Below, one piece after another: positions 1 through 7,884 of a stretch of DNA of 64,000 nucleotides (positions are counted from its first letter, which is position 1; each line of letters starts with the position of its first letter). Where the stretch lies: contig CBFHND010000004.1 in assembly GCA_965657085.1 (NCBI GenBank), forward strand, positions 1 through 64,000. Direction: 5' to 3'. The DNA is from CBFHND01 sp965657085. GTDB taxonomy: Bacteria; Pseudomonadota; Alphaproteobacteria; Rhodobacterales; Rhodobacteraceae. Under the pieces are notes generated by a model. It was given only the letters and a program-made list of their open reading frames with translations, searched no databases and was not told where the DNA came from. The translations under genes and the position numbers were made by a program.

Positions 1-26
1 GCCGATTTCCCGTCGAGCCGCTTCAT
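1..26 (-). CDS. Start of SDR polyol dehydrogenase (partial, SmoS-like)
   Basis: Only the first eight codons are in the window, reading MKRLDGKS and running off the left edge. The ATG overlaps the TGA of the ATP-binding protein gene (ATGA), so it is translationally coupled to it. The N-terminus resembles short-chain dehydrogenases such as Rhodobacter sorbitol dehydrogenase SmoS, which lies directly after smoK in that operon. The assignment rests on eight residues plus gene order and is therefore an inference. Confidence 0.5.
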
Positions 27-1027
27 GCCATGCGCAATCCGTCTGCGCCAAAGCGGTGCATCACGTCCTCGCGCGGGGTCAGGTGCACCCGGTCGCCGTG
101 GCGGAAACCGACTTCGCCGCCCGCGCGTACGGTGATCGTGTCGCCAAGGCCTGTATCGTGGATGTGAAAAAACGTATCTGACCCAAGGTGTTCAGACACG
201 CCGACCACACCGGACCACGGCCCGTCGGTGGCCGACACTTCGATGTGTTCGGGGCGGATGCCCAGCGTGTGACAGCCGTATTTCTCGGCCTCTGGCCCTT
301 CGATCAGGTTCATCCGGGGCGATCCGATAAAGCCCGCGACAAAGAGGTTGCGCGGCTCTTTATACAGCTCAAGCGGGCTGCCCACCTGTTCGATATAGCC
401 TGCGCGCAGCACCACGATCTTGTCGGCCATTGTCATCGCTTCGACCTGATCGTGGGTGACGTAGATCATCGTGGTTTCAAGCCGCTTGTGCAGTTCGGAG
501 ATTTCCAGCCGCATGCCCACGCGCAGCGCAGCATCGAGGTTCGACAAGGGTTCATCAAAAAGGAACGCGGCCGGTTCGCGCACGATGGCCCGCCCGATTG
601 CAACCCGCTGGCGTTGGCCACCCGACAGCTGTCCGGGCTTGCGATCCAGATAATCGCTAAGGTTCAGCACGCTTGCGGCGGCTTCGACGCGGCGGTTGAT
701 CTCGGCCTGATCCAGCTTGGCCATGCGCAGGGGAAAGGCGATGTTCTTGCGCACCGACATATGCGGGTAAAGAGCATAGGATTGAAACACCATCGCCAGC
801 CCGCGCTTGGCCGGGGGTACGTTGGTGGCGTCCTTGCCATCGATGCGGATCTCGCCGCTGGTGATGTCTTCAAGCCCCGCGATCAGACGCAGCAGTGTGG
901 ATTTGCCGCAGCCCGATGGCCCCACGAACACGGTGAATTCGCCGTCTTCGATGGTCAGGTCCAGCGGCGGGATCACTTCCACGTCGCCAAAGCTCTTGGT
1001 CACTTGATCGAGTGTGATACGTCCCAT
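23..1027 (-). CDS. smoK: ABC transporter ATP-binding protein, MalK/UgpC type (SmoK-like)
   Basis: Cytoplasmic ATPase that powers uptake of a polyol or other carbohydrate. The 334-residue protein has Walker A GPSGCGKST at residues 36-44, signature LSGGQRQR at 134-141, Walker B and D-loop DEPLSNLD at 158-165, and the switch histidine in THDQ at about 192. The C-terminal ~90 residues form the MalK-type regulatory (TOBE-like) domain. The ATG is preceded by AGGA at about 8 nt. It follows the SmoG-like permease by 10 nt and overlaps the next gene by 4 nt. The ATPase family is certain; the polyol substrate is inferred from the whole operon. Confidence 0.9.
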   Translation of the reverse strand: MGRITLDQVTKSFGDVEVIPPLDLTIEDGEFTVFVGPSGCGKSTLLRLIAGLEDITSGEIRIDGKDATNVPPAKRGLAMVFQSYALYPHMSVRKNIAFPLRMAKLDQAEINRRVEAAASVLNLSDYLDRKPGQLSGGQRQRVAIGRAIVREPAAFLFDEPLSNLDAALRVGMRLEISELHKRLETTMIYVTHDQVEAMTMADKIVVLRAGYIEQVGSPLELYKEPRNLFVAGFIGSPRMNLIEGPEAEKYGCHTLGIRPEHIEVSATDGPWSGVVGVSEHLGSDTFFHIHDTGLGDTITVRAGGEVGFRHGDRVHLTPREDVMHRFGADGLRMA

Positions 1028-1037
1028 GGGTAGCGTC

Positions 1038-1868
1038 CTATTTTACCGCGCCGAAGGTGAGGCCGCGAACAAGTTGTTTCTGGCTGAACCAGCCAAGGAT
1101 GAGGATCGGCGCAATCGCCATGGTCGAGGCGGCGCTGAGTTTGGCATAGAAAAGACCCTCGGGGCTGGAGTAGCTGGCGATGAAGGCCGTGAGCGGGGCC
1201 GCCTTGGCCGCAGTCAGGTTGAGCGTCCAGAACGCCTCGTTCCAGGCCAGGATGATGTTCAGCAAAACCGTGGAGGCAATGCCGGGGATGGCCATGGGCG
1301 TCAGCACGTAGAGGATTTCCTCTTTCAACGTGGCACCGTCCATGCGCGCGGCTTCGAGGATCTCGCCGGGGATTTCGCGGAAATACGTGTATAGCATCCA
1401 GACAATGATCGGCAGGTTGATCAGCATCAGCACGATTGTCAGGCCAACCCGGCTGTCCAGCAGGCCCATCTGGATGAACAGCAGGTAGATCGGATAAAGC
1501 ACGCCCACCGCTGGCAACATCTTGGTCGACAGCATCCACAGCAGGATGTCCTTGGTCCGCTTGGACGGCACAAAGGCCATGGACCACGCGGCGGGCACCG
1601 CCACCAGAATGCCAAGAAAGGTTGATCCCAGCGCGATGAACACCGAGTTCCACAAGAACCGCATGTAGTTCGAGCGTTCCTGTACCACGGCATAGTTTTC
1701 CAGCGTCCAGTCAAAGAACAGGAAAACGGGCGGATCGCTGATCGCCTGCGCTTCGGTCTTGAAGCTGGTCAGGATGGTCCAGAGGATCGGAAAGAAGATC
1801 AGCAAGCCAATGGCCCAAGCCAAGGTGGTGTTGATCGCCTTGCGTTGCGGTGTAACAGAACGGGCCAT
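1038..1868 (-). CDS. smoG: ABC transporter permease, MalG type (SmoG-like)
   Basis: Inner-membrane permease of 276 residues with about six hydrophobic segments. The cytoplasmic loop contains the EAA-type motif EAARMDGATLKEEI that docks the ATPase. It is the MalG-like partner of the upstream permease in a carbohydrate-uptake 1 (CUT1) transporter. A GGGAG ribosome-binding site lies about 9 nt upstream of the ATG. The 78 bp between the two permease genes show no obvious signal. The substrate is inferred to be sorbitol/mannitol-type polyols from similarity of the set to Rhodobacter SmoEFGK. Confidence 0.88.
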   Translation of the reverse strand: MARSVTPQRKAINTTLAWAIGLLIFFPILWTILTSFKTEAQAISDPPVFLFFDWTLENYAVVQERSNYMRFLWNSVFIALGSTFLGILVAVPAAWSMAFVPSKRTKDILLWMLSTKMLPAVGVLYPIYLLFIQMGLLDSRVGLTIVLMLINLPIIVWMLYTYFREIPGEILEAARMDGATLKEEILYVLTPMAIPGIASTVLLNIILAWNEAFWTLNLTAAKAAPLTAFIASYSSPEGLFYAKLSAASTMAIAPILILGWFSQKQLVRGLTFGAVK

Positions 1869-1946
1869 CAGAAGGCTCCCTTCAATGCGGTGCGGGGCGT
1901 CGACGTCAGGCGCAACTGGCGCGCCGTTGAGGACATATGGATAGGA

Positions 1947-2813
1947 TCACGCATCGAGGTTCTTCCCCACGATCCGCATCAGGAAGATGGCGACAATATT
2001 GGCCAGGATGATGGCATAGACACCACCCGCGGACCCCAGGCCCACGTTCTGACTTTCCAGCACGCGCTGGAAGATCAGGTAGGACAGGGTGCGGGTCCCG
2101 AAGGCACCGCCCGTGGTCACGAATATCTCGGCAAAAATTGACAGAAGGAAAATCGTCTGGATCAGGATCACAACGGTCATGGCGCGGCTTAGGTGAGGCA
2201 GAGTGATGAACCAGAAGCGTTTGAGCACGGGCGCGCCGTCCATTTCGGCCGCTTCCAGCTGTTCACTGTCCAGCGACTGGATCGCGGTCAGCAGGATAAG
2301 CGTGGCAAAGGGCAGCCACTGCCAGCTGACGATCAGGACGATCGACGACAGCGGCGCTTGTGACAGCCAGTCGACAGGCGTGGCGCCAAAAAATCTGAAG
2401 AGGTGTGAGAACAGACCGTTGGACGAGTCCATGAAGATGTTCTTCCACACCAGCGCCGAAACCGTCGGCATCACGAAAAAGGGTGCGATCACGAGGATGC
2501 GGACAACGCCTTGGCCCCACATCGGTTGATCCAGCAGGATCGCCAGCAACACGCCAAGGCAAACGGTAATGATCAGAACGCCGCCTACGATGGTCAGCGT
2601 GGTCATGACGGAAGGCCAGAAGGCCGAAGACGTTACAAACCGGACGTAGTTGTCGAACCCGGCGGACCCAAGATCGCCACCGCGCAGCGGCAGGTATTTG
2701 CGAAATGAGAACCACAGCGTCATGGTCAGTGGCACCAGCATCCAGCCCAAGAGCAGGATCACGGCAGGGGCCATCATTAGACGTGCAGCGGATCTTGATG
2801 CTTTGGTGGCCAT
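1947..2813 (-). CDS. smoF: ABC transporter permease, MalF type (SmoF-like)
   Basis: Inner-membrane permease of 288 residues with several hydrophobic segments and the EAA-type loop LEAAEMDGAPVLKRF. I chose the ATG at 2813 because AAGGTG sits 6 nt upstream; an in-frame start 33 nt further up has no better site and would overlap untranslated leader. It is the MalF-like half of the permease pair and lies between the binding-protein gene (117 bp upstream) and the second permease. The transporter fold is clear; the substrate is inferred. Confidence 0.88.
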   Translation of the reverse strand: MATKASRSAARLMMAPAVILLLGWMLVPLTMTLWFSFRKYLPLRGGDLGSAGFDNYVRFVTSSAFWPSVMTTLTIVGGVLIITVCLGVLLAILLDQPMWGQGVVRILVIAPFFVMPTVSALVWKNIFMDSSNGLFSHLFRFFGATPVDWLSQAPLSSIVLIVSWQWLPFATLILLTAIQSLDSEQLEAAEMDGAPVLKRFWFITLPHLSRAMTVVILIQTIFLLSIFAEIFVTTGGAFGTRTLSYLIFQRVLESQNVGLGSAGGVYAIILANIVAIFLMRIVGKNLDA

Positions 2814-2930
2814 GAGATGCACCTTTCCTGTGGATGCGCGCAGCATCCGGGCGATGTGTCAATCTTGCAAGGGTTCGGTCGGGGTAGATCGGGGGCGACG
2901 GTTGAGCCGCCCCCGAGTGGAAAGCGTGGC

Positions 2931-4232
2931 TTAGTAGCCCGCGGCTTCCATAGCTTCGGTGGTGATGGCCTGCGCCTTGGCAAGGGCCTCTTCCACGGTT
3001 TGCTGACCGGCATAGGCCGCCGAGAATTCCTGGCTCACTTCGGATGCAATGCCGGCAAACTCGGGGATCGCCGCGAACTGCACACCAACATAGGGGCTTG
3101 GTTCGACGGTGGAGTTGTTCGGATCAGCCGACAGGATCGAATCCAGCGTCATCTGAGCGAAAGGCACGGCCTGGTAGTCAGGGTTTTCGTAGAGCGATGT
3201 GCGCGCACCCGGAGGCACGTTTGCCCAGCCTTCCTTGCCGGCCACCAGTTCGATGTAGCCAGTGGATGTGGCCCACTCGACGAATTCCTTGGCCGCGGCT
3301 TCTTTCTGGGTGCCCGCGGGGATCGCCAGCGCCCATGCCCACAGCCAGTTCGACCGCTTGCCCAGACCGTTGTCGGGGGCCAGTGCGAAGCCGACGCTGT
3401 CAGCCACGGTGGAATCGTTGGGGTTGGTCACGAAGGACGCAGCCACCGTGGCGTCGATCCACATGCCGCATTTGCCCTGCTGGAACAGCGACAGGTTTTC
3501 GTTGAAGCCGTTGGTGGCGTAACCGGCGGGGCCGCTTTCGTCCATCATGCCCTTGAAGAAGTTCAGGGTGTTGGCCCATGCTTCGGTGTCGAACTGGGCG
3601 TTCCAGTCCATGTCGAACCAGCGTGCGCCAAACGAGTTGGACATCGCAGTGATGAAGGCACCGCCCTCACCCCAACCGGCCTTGCCGCGCAGGCAGATAC
3701 CGTTGATTTCGTTGTCGCGGTCGGTCATGGCCGCAGCGGCCGAGCGGATGAACTCCCACGTGGGGGCCTTTGGCATTTCCATGCCGGCCTTTTCCATCAG
3801 GTCCGTGCGGAACATCACCATGGAGCTTTCGCCATAGAACGGTGCCGCGAACAGCGTGCCGTCGTGGCTCAGGCCGCCGCGCATCGCGGGCAGGATGTCG
3901 TCGACATTGTACTCCGCGGACAGGTCGTCCAGCGGCACCAGCCAACCGTTTGCGCCCCAGATGGGGGTTTCGTACATGCCGATTGTCATGATGTCGAAGG
4001 ACCCACCCTTGGTGGTGATGTCCGTGGTCACGCGCTGGCGAAGAACGTTTTCTTCCAGCGTGACCCACTCGACTTCGTGGCCGGTTTTTGCGGTGAAGTC
4101 ATCGGTCAGACCCTGCATGCGGATCATGTCGCCGTTGTTCACAGTTGCGATGGTGATCGTTTCGGCGAGTGCGCCTGTCGCGGCAAGCGTGGCAACCGCA
4201 GTGGCCGCACTGAGTGCGTTCCTCAAAGACAT
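2931..4232 (-). CDS. smoE: Periplasmic polyol-binding protein (SmoE-like)
   Basis: Extracellular solute-binding protein family 1, 433 residues. It begins with a Sec signal peptide (MSLRNALSAATAVATLAATG, cleavage near ALA-E at about residue 23) and has the length and Trp-rich binding-cleft character of CUT1 sugar/polyol receptors. It captures the substrate in the periplasm and delivers it to the SmoFG permeases. The start is supported by a strong GGGAGGA site 7 nt upstream. It is the first gene of the operon and lies behind a sigma-70-like promoter and a LacI-type palindrome. The whole-protein resemblance is to Rhodobacter sorbitol/mannitol-binding SmoE; exact ligands are not provable here. 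Confidence 0.87.
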   Translation of the reverse strand: MSLRNALSAATAVATLAATGALAETITIATVNNGDMIRMQGLTDDFTAKTGHEVEWVTLEENVLRQRVTTDITTKGGSFDIMTIGMYETPIWGANGWLVPLDDLSAEYNVDDILPAMRGGLSHDGTLFAAPFYGESSMVMFRTDLMEKAGMEMPKAPTWEFIRSAAAAMTDRDNEINGICLRGKAGWGEGGAFITAMSNSFGARWFDMDWNAQFDTEAWANTLNFFKGMMDESGPAGYATNGFNENLSLFQQGKCGMWIDATVAASFVTNPNDSTVADSVGFALAPDNGLGKRSNWLWAWALAIPAGTQKEAAAKEFVEWATSTGYIELVAGKEGWANVPPGARTSLYENPDYQAVPFAQMTLDSILSADPNNSTVEPSPYVGVQFAAIPEFAGIASEVSQEFSAAYAGQQTVEEALAKAQAITTEAMEAAGY

Positions 4233-4267
4233 CCGAATCCTCCCTAAGCTGGATGTTATGTCCGGTG

Positions 4268-4297
4268 AGCGTAGGAGAGATTCTATCGTCGCGTCAA
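4268..4297 (-). promoter_or_regulatory. Putative promoter of the smo-like operon
   Basis: On the minus strand a -35-like TTGACG (4297-4292) and a -10-like TACGCT (4273-4268) are separated by 18 bp. Transcription would begin near 4261 and read into the binding-protein gene at 4232. The -10 box is a weak match. The LacI-type palindrome lies just upstream of the -35 box. Confidence 0.4.
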
Positions 4298-4305
4298 TAA
4301 ATACT

Positions 4306-4319
4306 TTTACGCGCGTAAA
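4306..4319. promoter_or_regulatory. LacI-family operator palindrome
   Basis: TTTACGCGCGTAAA is a perfect 14-bp palindrome with the central CG typical of LacI/GalR-family operators. It sits between the LacI-type regulator gene and the transporter operon, about 50 bp upstream of the predicted transcription start. It is therefore the obvious candidate site for the adjacent regulator. Confidence 0.65.
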
Positions 4320-4357
4320 CTTACTGCCGGGTCTTTTGCCGTGAACTCCGATGTCGC

Positions 4358-5389
4358 TCAGGCGGAGTCGCGCATGATCAGACGGGCGGGAAACAGGGTC
4401 TCGTTGCGGGTCTCAAGATGGCCGCCGCTGTCGATCAGGTTGAACAGCGTTGCCACAACTTCGTCCGATACGGCGCCATAGTCATGGGCGGCGGTGGTCA
4501 GGGCAGGGCAGGTAAACCGCGAGAAAGGGTGATCATCGTGCGAGGCCACGCGCAGGGTGCAGTCATTTTGCCGCCCCACGCGAATACCCTTTTCGTAGCA
4601 GGCAGATAGAAACCCGATGGCGAGACGGTCGTTGCTGCACAAAACCGTGTTGGTGGCAAAGGCATGTTCATCGAGCGCGCGTGCGCCCCCTTGTTTGCCG
4701 ATCTCTTCAAAGGCCCAGCCGCTGCCATTGACCTGCACGATCTGCGGCTCAAAGCTCAGGCGTTCCATCATCTCAATGTATGCCAGCCGCCGCTTGTTGG
4801 CGTTGGGGTTGGCGGGCGTTTTCATTTCGAAGAAACAGGGCGGTTCGCCGGTGCGTGTCAGGTATTCAACAGTCTGGGCCACGAAGCTGCGGTTGTCAGA
4901 GCCCACGAAAGCCTCGCCCAGTCCTTCAAGATTGCTGTCGAACAGGACGGTCGGCACATCCTTGCAAAACGCTTCGATCGCGGCCTTGTCCGATTGCCGC
5001 CCCAAGGGCGCCAGCAAAACTCCGGCGGGTTTCAGCGACCGCAGACTGTTGAGAATGTCGATTTCATAGTCTGGTTTGCCTTGCGAGTTGAACAGGAACG
5101 GCGACAGCCCCGCCTCGACACAGCGGCGCTCGATCACCCGCACGATTTCGGCGAAGAATGGGTCGGCCAGATAAGGTACCACGATGCCGACATTCTTGGT
5201 CAGCTTGCGGTTCTGGTTCATCGCAAAGATGTTTGGGCGATAGTCGTATTGCTCCAACGCCGCCTCGATCCGCGCACGGGTGCTGGGCCGCACGCTCGAG
5301 GGGTCGTGGAAATACTTGGATACAGTGGGGCGGGACAGGCCGCTGATTGCGGCGAAATCCTCCATGTTTCGGATCTTGGGACTGCTCAT
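4358..5389 (-). CDS. LacI-family transcriptional regulator of polyol uptake
   Basis: A 343-residue LacI/GalR regulator. The N-terminal helix-turn-helix covers residues 9-30 (ISGLSRPTVSKYFHDPSS), followed by the hinge helix region and a periplasmic-binding-protein-like sensor domain from about residue 60. I chose the ATG at 5389, which has AGGGTGA upstream; the earlier ATGs at 5407 and 5416 have no ribosome-binding site and would add residues not seen in the family. It is transcribed towards the transporter operon, with the palindromic operator in the 125-bp gap. The natural inference is control of polyol uptake. Confidence 0.85.
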   Translation of the reverse strand: MSSPKIRNMEDFAAISGLSRPTVSKYFHDPSSVRPSTRARIEAALEQYDYRPNIFAMNQNRKLTKNVGIVVPYLADPFFAEIVRVIERRCVEAGLSPFLFNSQGKPDYEIDILNSLRSLKPAGVLLAPLGRQSDKAAIEAFCKDVPTVLFDSNLEGLGEAFVGSDNRSFVAQTVEYLTRTGEPPCFFEMKTPANPNANKRRLAYIEMMERLSFEPQIVQVNGSGWAFEEIGKQGGARALDEHAFATNTVLCSNDRLAIGFLSACYEKGIRVGRQNDCTLRVASHDDHPFSRFTCPALTTAAHDYGAVSDEVVATLFNLIDSGGHLETRNETLFPARLIMRDSA

Positions 5390-5513
5390 TGACGGGTCAC
5401 CCTGCATTGAACGCAAATGCGTCTCTGCAAGCAGACTAGAACTTTACATCCGATCTGAAAAGTTGTCGCGCGGAAATTTTGTGAAAGCTGTGTGCAAAGT
5501 CGTCCACGCCCCC

Positions 5514-6749
5514 TCAAAGGGTGGTTTTTACCGTGCCATCGGCGACCCATGCATCCAGCACCCCAAGGGCCGCGTCGGCAAAGGCCTGATCATTGATATG
5601 TGCCTCGACCAGCGTCACGGCCGTTGGTGCGGCGATGCTCTTGCGCACCTCGTCCACCATCGCGGCGAGCCCCTCGGGATCATGCGCAGGGCCGCCTGGG
5701 CGGTCCCATTCCTCGACCCCTTGGATGGGCATCAGCATGTGCACCGGTCCCCGTGACTGTTCCAGACGGGCCGCGATATCGCGCACCAACGCGCGCCGCT
5801 CGTCGGGGGCCAGACCCGCAGACTGGATCAACCTGTTGTGGGCGTGAAAGGGGCGGTCTGAATAGGCGGGCGGGATGTCCTGCCAGCCAGCAAAGTCAAT
5901 CAGGTCACTGCAGCCCGGCGCCACGATCTGGGGGATGCCCATCTGGCCCGCACCCAAAAGCCGGTCCGGTCCCGAGTTGATCACTGACCCCACCATAAGG
6001 TTGCCCAGCTCGGGCAATGCGAAATCCATCACGGCGGCGAAATATCCCTGCCGTGCCAGTGCCTCATAGGCCATGCCGCCCATTCCAGTGGCGTGAAAGA
6101 CCGCCACTTCGAAACCCCGATCCTGCAACGGATCACGCAGCAGCTTCATGTACTTCAAACAGGATGATCCAAGGCTCATCATCCCGATCACGGGCCGCGT
6201 CTTGGCCGGGGGTTCCACCGCGCGGGCTGCACCAAGCACCGCGCCCGCCGCTTGGCTGAGCGAGGATTTACAGACCGAGTTCAGCCCAAAAAGCCCGCCA
6301 GCCCAAAGGATCATCTGGATGTCCGGTGACAGCCTGTCCGCCGGGATTATCGGCGAAAAGGACACCGTGGATACCACGTATTTCGGCACGCCCATCGGCA
6401 GGGCCTGCGCGCAATCCAGTGCCAGATCGGTGCCCATTGTGCCCCCCAAGGCGATCATGCCGTCGATCCGCCGCTCCGCGTGCAATTGCGCTGTCAGACG
6501 CGCCGCCCCCTGCGCCATGATCTGCATTGCGGTGTTTTCATCACCCGAGGAAATCGCGGCCTCGATCGACGATCCACCCGCCGCGGCCACTTGATGTTTC
6601 GAGATGGAAGTGGGCTGTGACGGATCGCCCAGCACGCTCACATCCATGCTGATCACGTCGCCACCCTGACCCCGGATGCAGTCGCAAACGTAATGCAGTT
6701 CTTCGTCCTTGGTATCGTAGGTGCCGATCACGAGGATGGTTTTGGTCAT
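5514..6749 (-). CDS. Tm-1-like ATP-binding domain protein (UPF0261)
   Basis: A 411-residue soluble protein of the UPF0261/Tm-1-like family. Characteristic features are the N-terminal VIGTYDTKDEEL, the glycine-rich GGTMGTDLA near residue 105 and MSLGSSCL in the middle. The family takes its name from the N-terminal part of tomato Tm-1, a resistance protein; its bacterial reaction is not established to my knowledge. The ATG at 6749 has AAGGA 7 nt upstream; an in-frame extension to 6866 would cross the divergent promoter region. The gene diverges from the LysR regulator. The TIM-barrel PEP-hydrolase-like partner often found with this family is not adjacent. It probably belongs to the same pathway as the operon at 7885. 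Confidence 0.8.
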   Translation of the reverse strand: MTKTILVIGTYDTKDEELHYVCDCIRGQGGDVISMDVSVLGDPSQPTSISKHQVAAAGGSSIEAAISSGDENTAMQIMAQGAARLTAQLHAERRIDGMIALGGTMGTDLALDCAQALPMGVPKYVVSTVSFSPIIPADRLSPDIQMILWAGGLFGLNSVCKSSLSQAAGAVLGAARAVEPPAKTRPVIGMMSLGSSCLKYMKLLRDPLQDRGFEVAVFHATGMGGMAYEALARQGYFAAVMDFALPELGNLMVGSVINSGPDRLLGAGQMGIPQIVAPGCSDLIDFAGWQDIPPAYSDRPFHAHNRLIQSAGLAPDERRALVRDIAARLEQSRGPVHMLMPIQGVEEWDRPGGPAHDPEGLAAMVDEVRKSIAAPTAVTLVEAHINDQAFADAALGVLDAWVADGTVKTTL

Positions 6750-6897
6750 GGAGCGGTCCTTTTCTGGCGATCTTGGCCCACAGATGACCGCAAAGAACGT
6801 CGGTTGTCCAATGTCCCGGTGCCTTGTGGGTCCAAGGTTCGATTGATGGCTGGACCCGGGCAGCAACTTCAGTCAGATTTATGTGAGGCTTTGCAAT

Positions 6898-6914
6898 TTT
6901 CAGGTGGGCTGAAG
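6898..6914. promoter_or_regulatory. LysR-type operator box, copy 1
   Basis: TTTCAGGTGGGCTGAAG is an imperfect inverted repeat containing a T-N11-A core (TCA-N7-TGA), the classic LysR-family site. It abuts the start of the LysR gene in the region divergent from the Tm-1-like gene. A near-identical copy lies at 7789-7805, before the next operon. Confidence 0.6.
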
Positions 6915-6917
6915 TTG

Positions 6918-7787
6918 GTGTTGAAACCGGATATGTTGCGCGCGTTTCTCGCGGTGGCCGACCATGGCAATCTGGCCGGCGCGGCGACGGCGCTGGGGCG
7001 AACCCCTTCGGCGGTGTCGATGATGCTGAAGTCTTTCGAGGATCACATCGGCGCGCCGCTCTTCGTCTCCGCGCGCAAATCTCAATTGACCCCGCTGGGC
7101 GCGATGATCGAAACCGAAGCGCGGCGCGCCTTGGCGCAGTTCGACACATCTACCAGCCTGATTTCGGCCCTGGCCGGTGCGACGGCAGGTATCGTGCGGC
7201 TGGCGGTGACACCGTCGGTCGCAACCTCGGTTCTGCCGCCTGTCCTGCAGCGGTTTGTGCAAACCCGCCCCGGTGTGCGCATCGATTTGCGCGATATGGA
7301 CAGTGCGGGCGTTCTGGGACAGATGAAACAGGATCGTGCGGACATTGGCATTGGCACTTTCGATCCCGTGCCGGGGCTGGAGCGGATGCCGCTGTTCTCG
7401 GACAGGTTTGGTGTCGTATGCCGCACTGATCACGCGCTCGCGCAGGATTGGGACAGCCTGACATGGTCCGATATGGCAGGACAGAGTTTCATTGCCAACG
7501 GGCTGTGCCACCTGATCGAGGACGCAGGATTTGCCCCCATCCTCGCCGCTTCACAGATGATGGTGCCCTCCACGATCTCCCTGCTGGCGCTGGTGCGGGC
7601 CGGGGTGGGCGTAACCGTGCTGCCGCGCCGCGCCCTTCCTGCGACGGAAGACCTTGCCTTTCTACCTCTGCGAAATGCGCGGGCCACGCGACAGGTGTGT
7701 GTGCTGCACCAACCGGTCGAGCGGATGTCGCCGGCAGCGCAAGATCTGGTTAACCTGATCGGCGCATTGTCCTTTGACGCGGACTGA
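6918..7787 (+). CDS. LysR-family transcriptional regulator
   Basis: A LysR-type regulator of about 289 residues. The N-terminal winged helix-turn-helix reads MLRAFLAVADHG followed by AATALGRTPSAVSMMLKSFE, and the C-terminal effector-binding domain starts near residue 90. The start is uncertain: GTG at 6918 has AGGTGGG about 9 nt upstream, while TTG 6921 and ATG 6933 are alternatives. The chosen start lies just after operator copy 1, which suggests autoregulation. It diverges from the UPF0261 gene and precedes the aldehyde dehydrogenase operon, which carries a second copy of the operator. Confidence 0.85.
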   Translation: MLKPDMLRAFLAVADHGNLAGAATALGRTPSAVSMMLKSFEDHIGAPLFVSARKSQLTPLGAMIETEARRALAQFDTSTSLISALAGATAGIVRLAVTPSVATSVLPPVLQRFVQTRPGVRIDLRDMDSAGVLGQMKQDRADIGIGTFDPVPGLERMPLFSDRFGVVCRTDHALAQDWDSLTWSDMAGQSFIANGLCHLIEDAGFAPILAASQMMVPSTISLLALVRAGVGVTVLPRRALPATEDLAFLPLRNARATRQVCVLHQPVERMSPAAQDLVNLIGALSFDAD

Positions 7788-7788
7788 A

Positions 7789-7805
7789 TTTCAGGCAGGC
7801 TGAAA
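7789..7805. promoter_or_regulatory. LysR-type operator box, copy 2
   Basis: TTTCAGGCAGGCTGAAA is a 6-5-6 inverted repeat with a T-N11-A core, two bases after the LysR stop codon and about 80 bp upstream of the aldehyde dehydrogenase start. It matches copy 1 at 14 of 17 positions. It is the likely control site of the ALDH-M19-unknown-DUF3726 operon. Confidence 0.65.
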
Positions 7806-7884
7806 TACTCTTCAGTATTATTCGATTGATTGAATCGGGTGCAAAGGCCACAGAAAAAGCGACTTCATACAAAACAGGTGCCGC

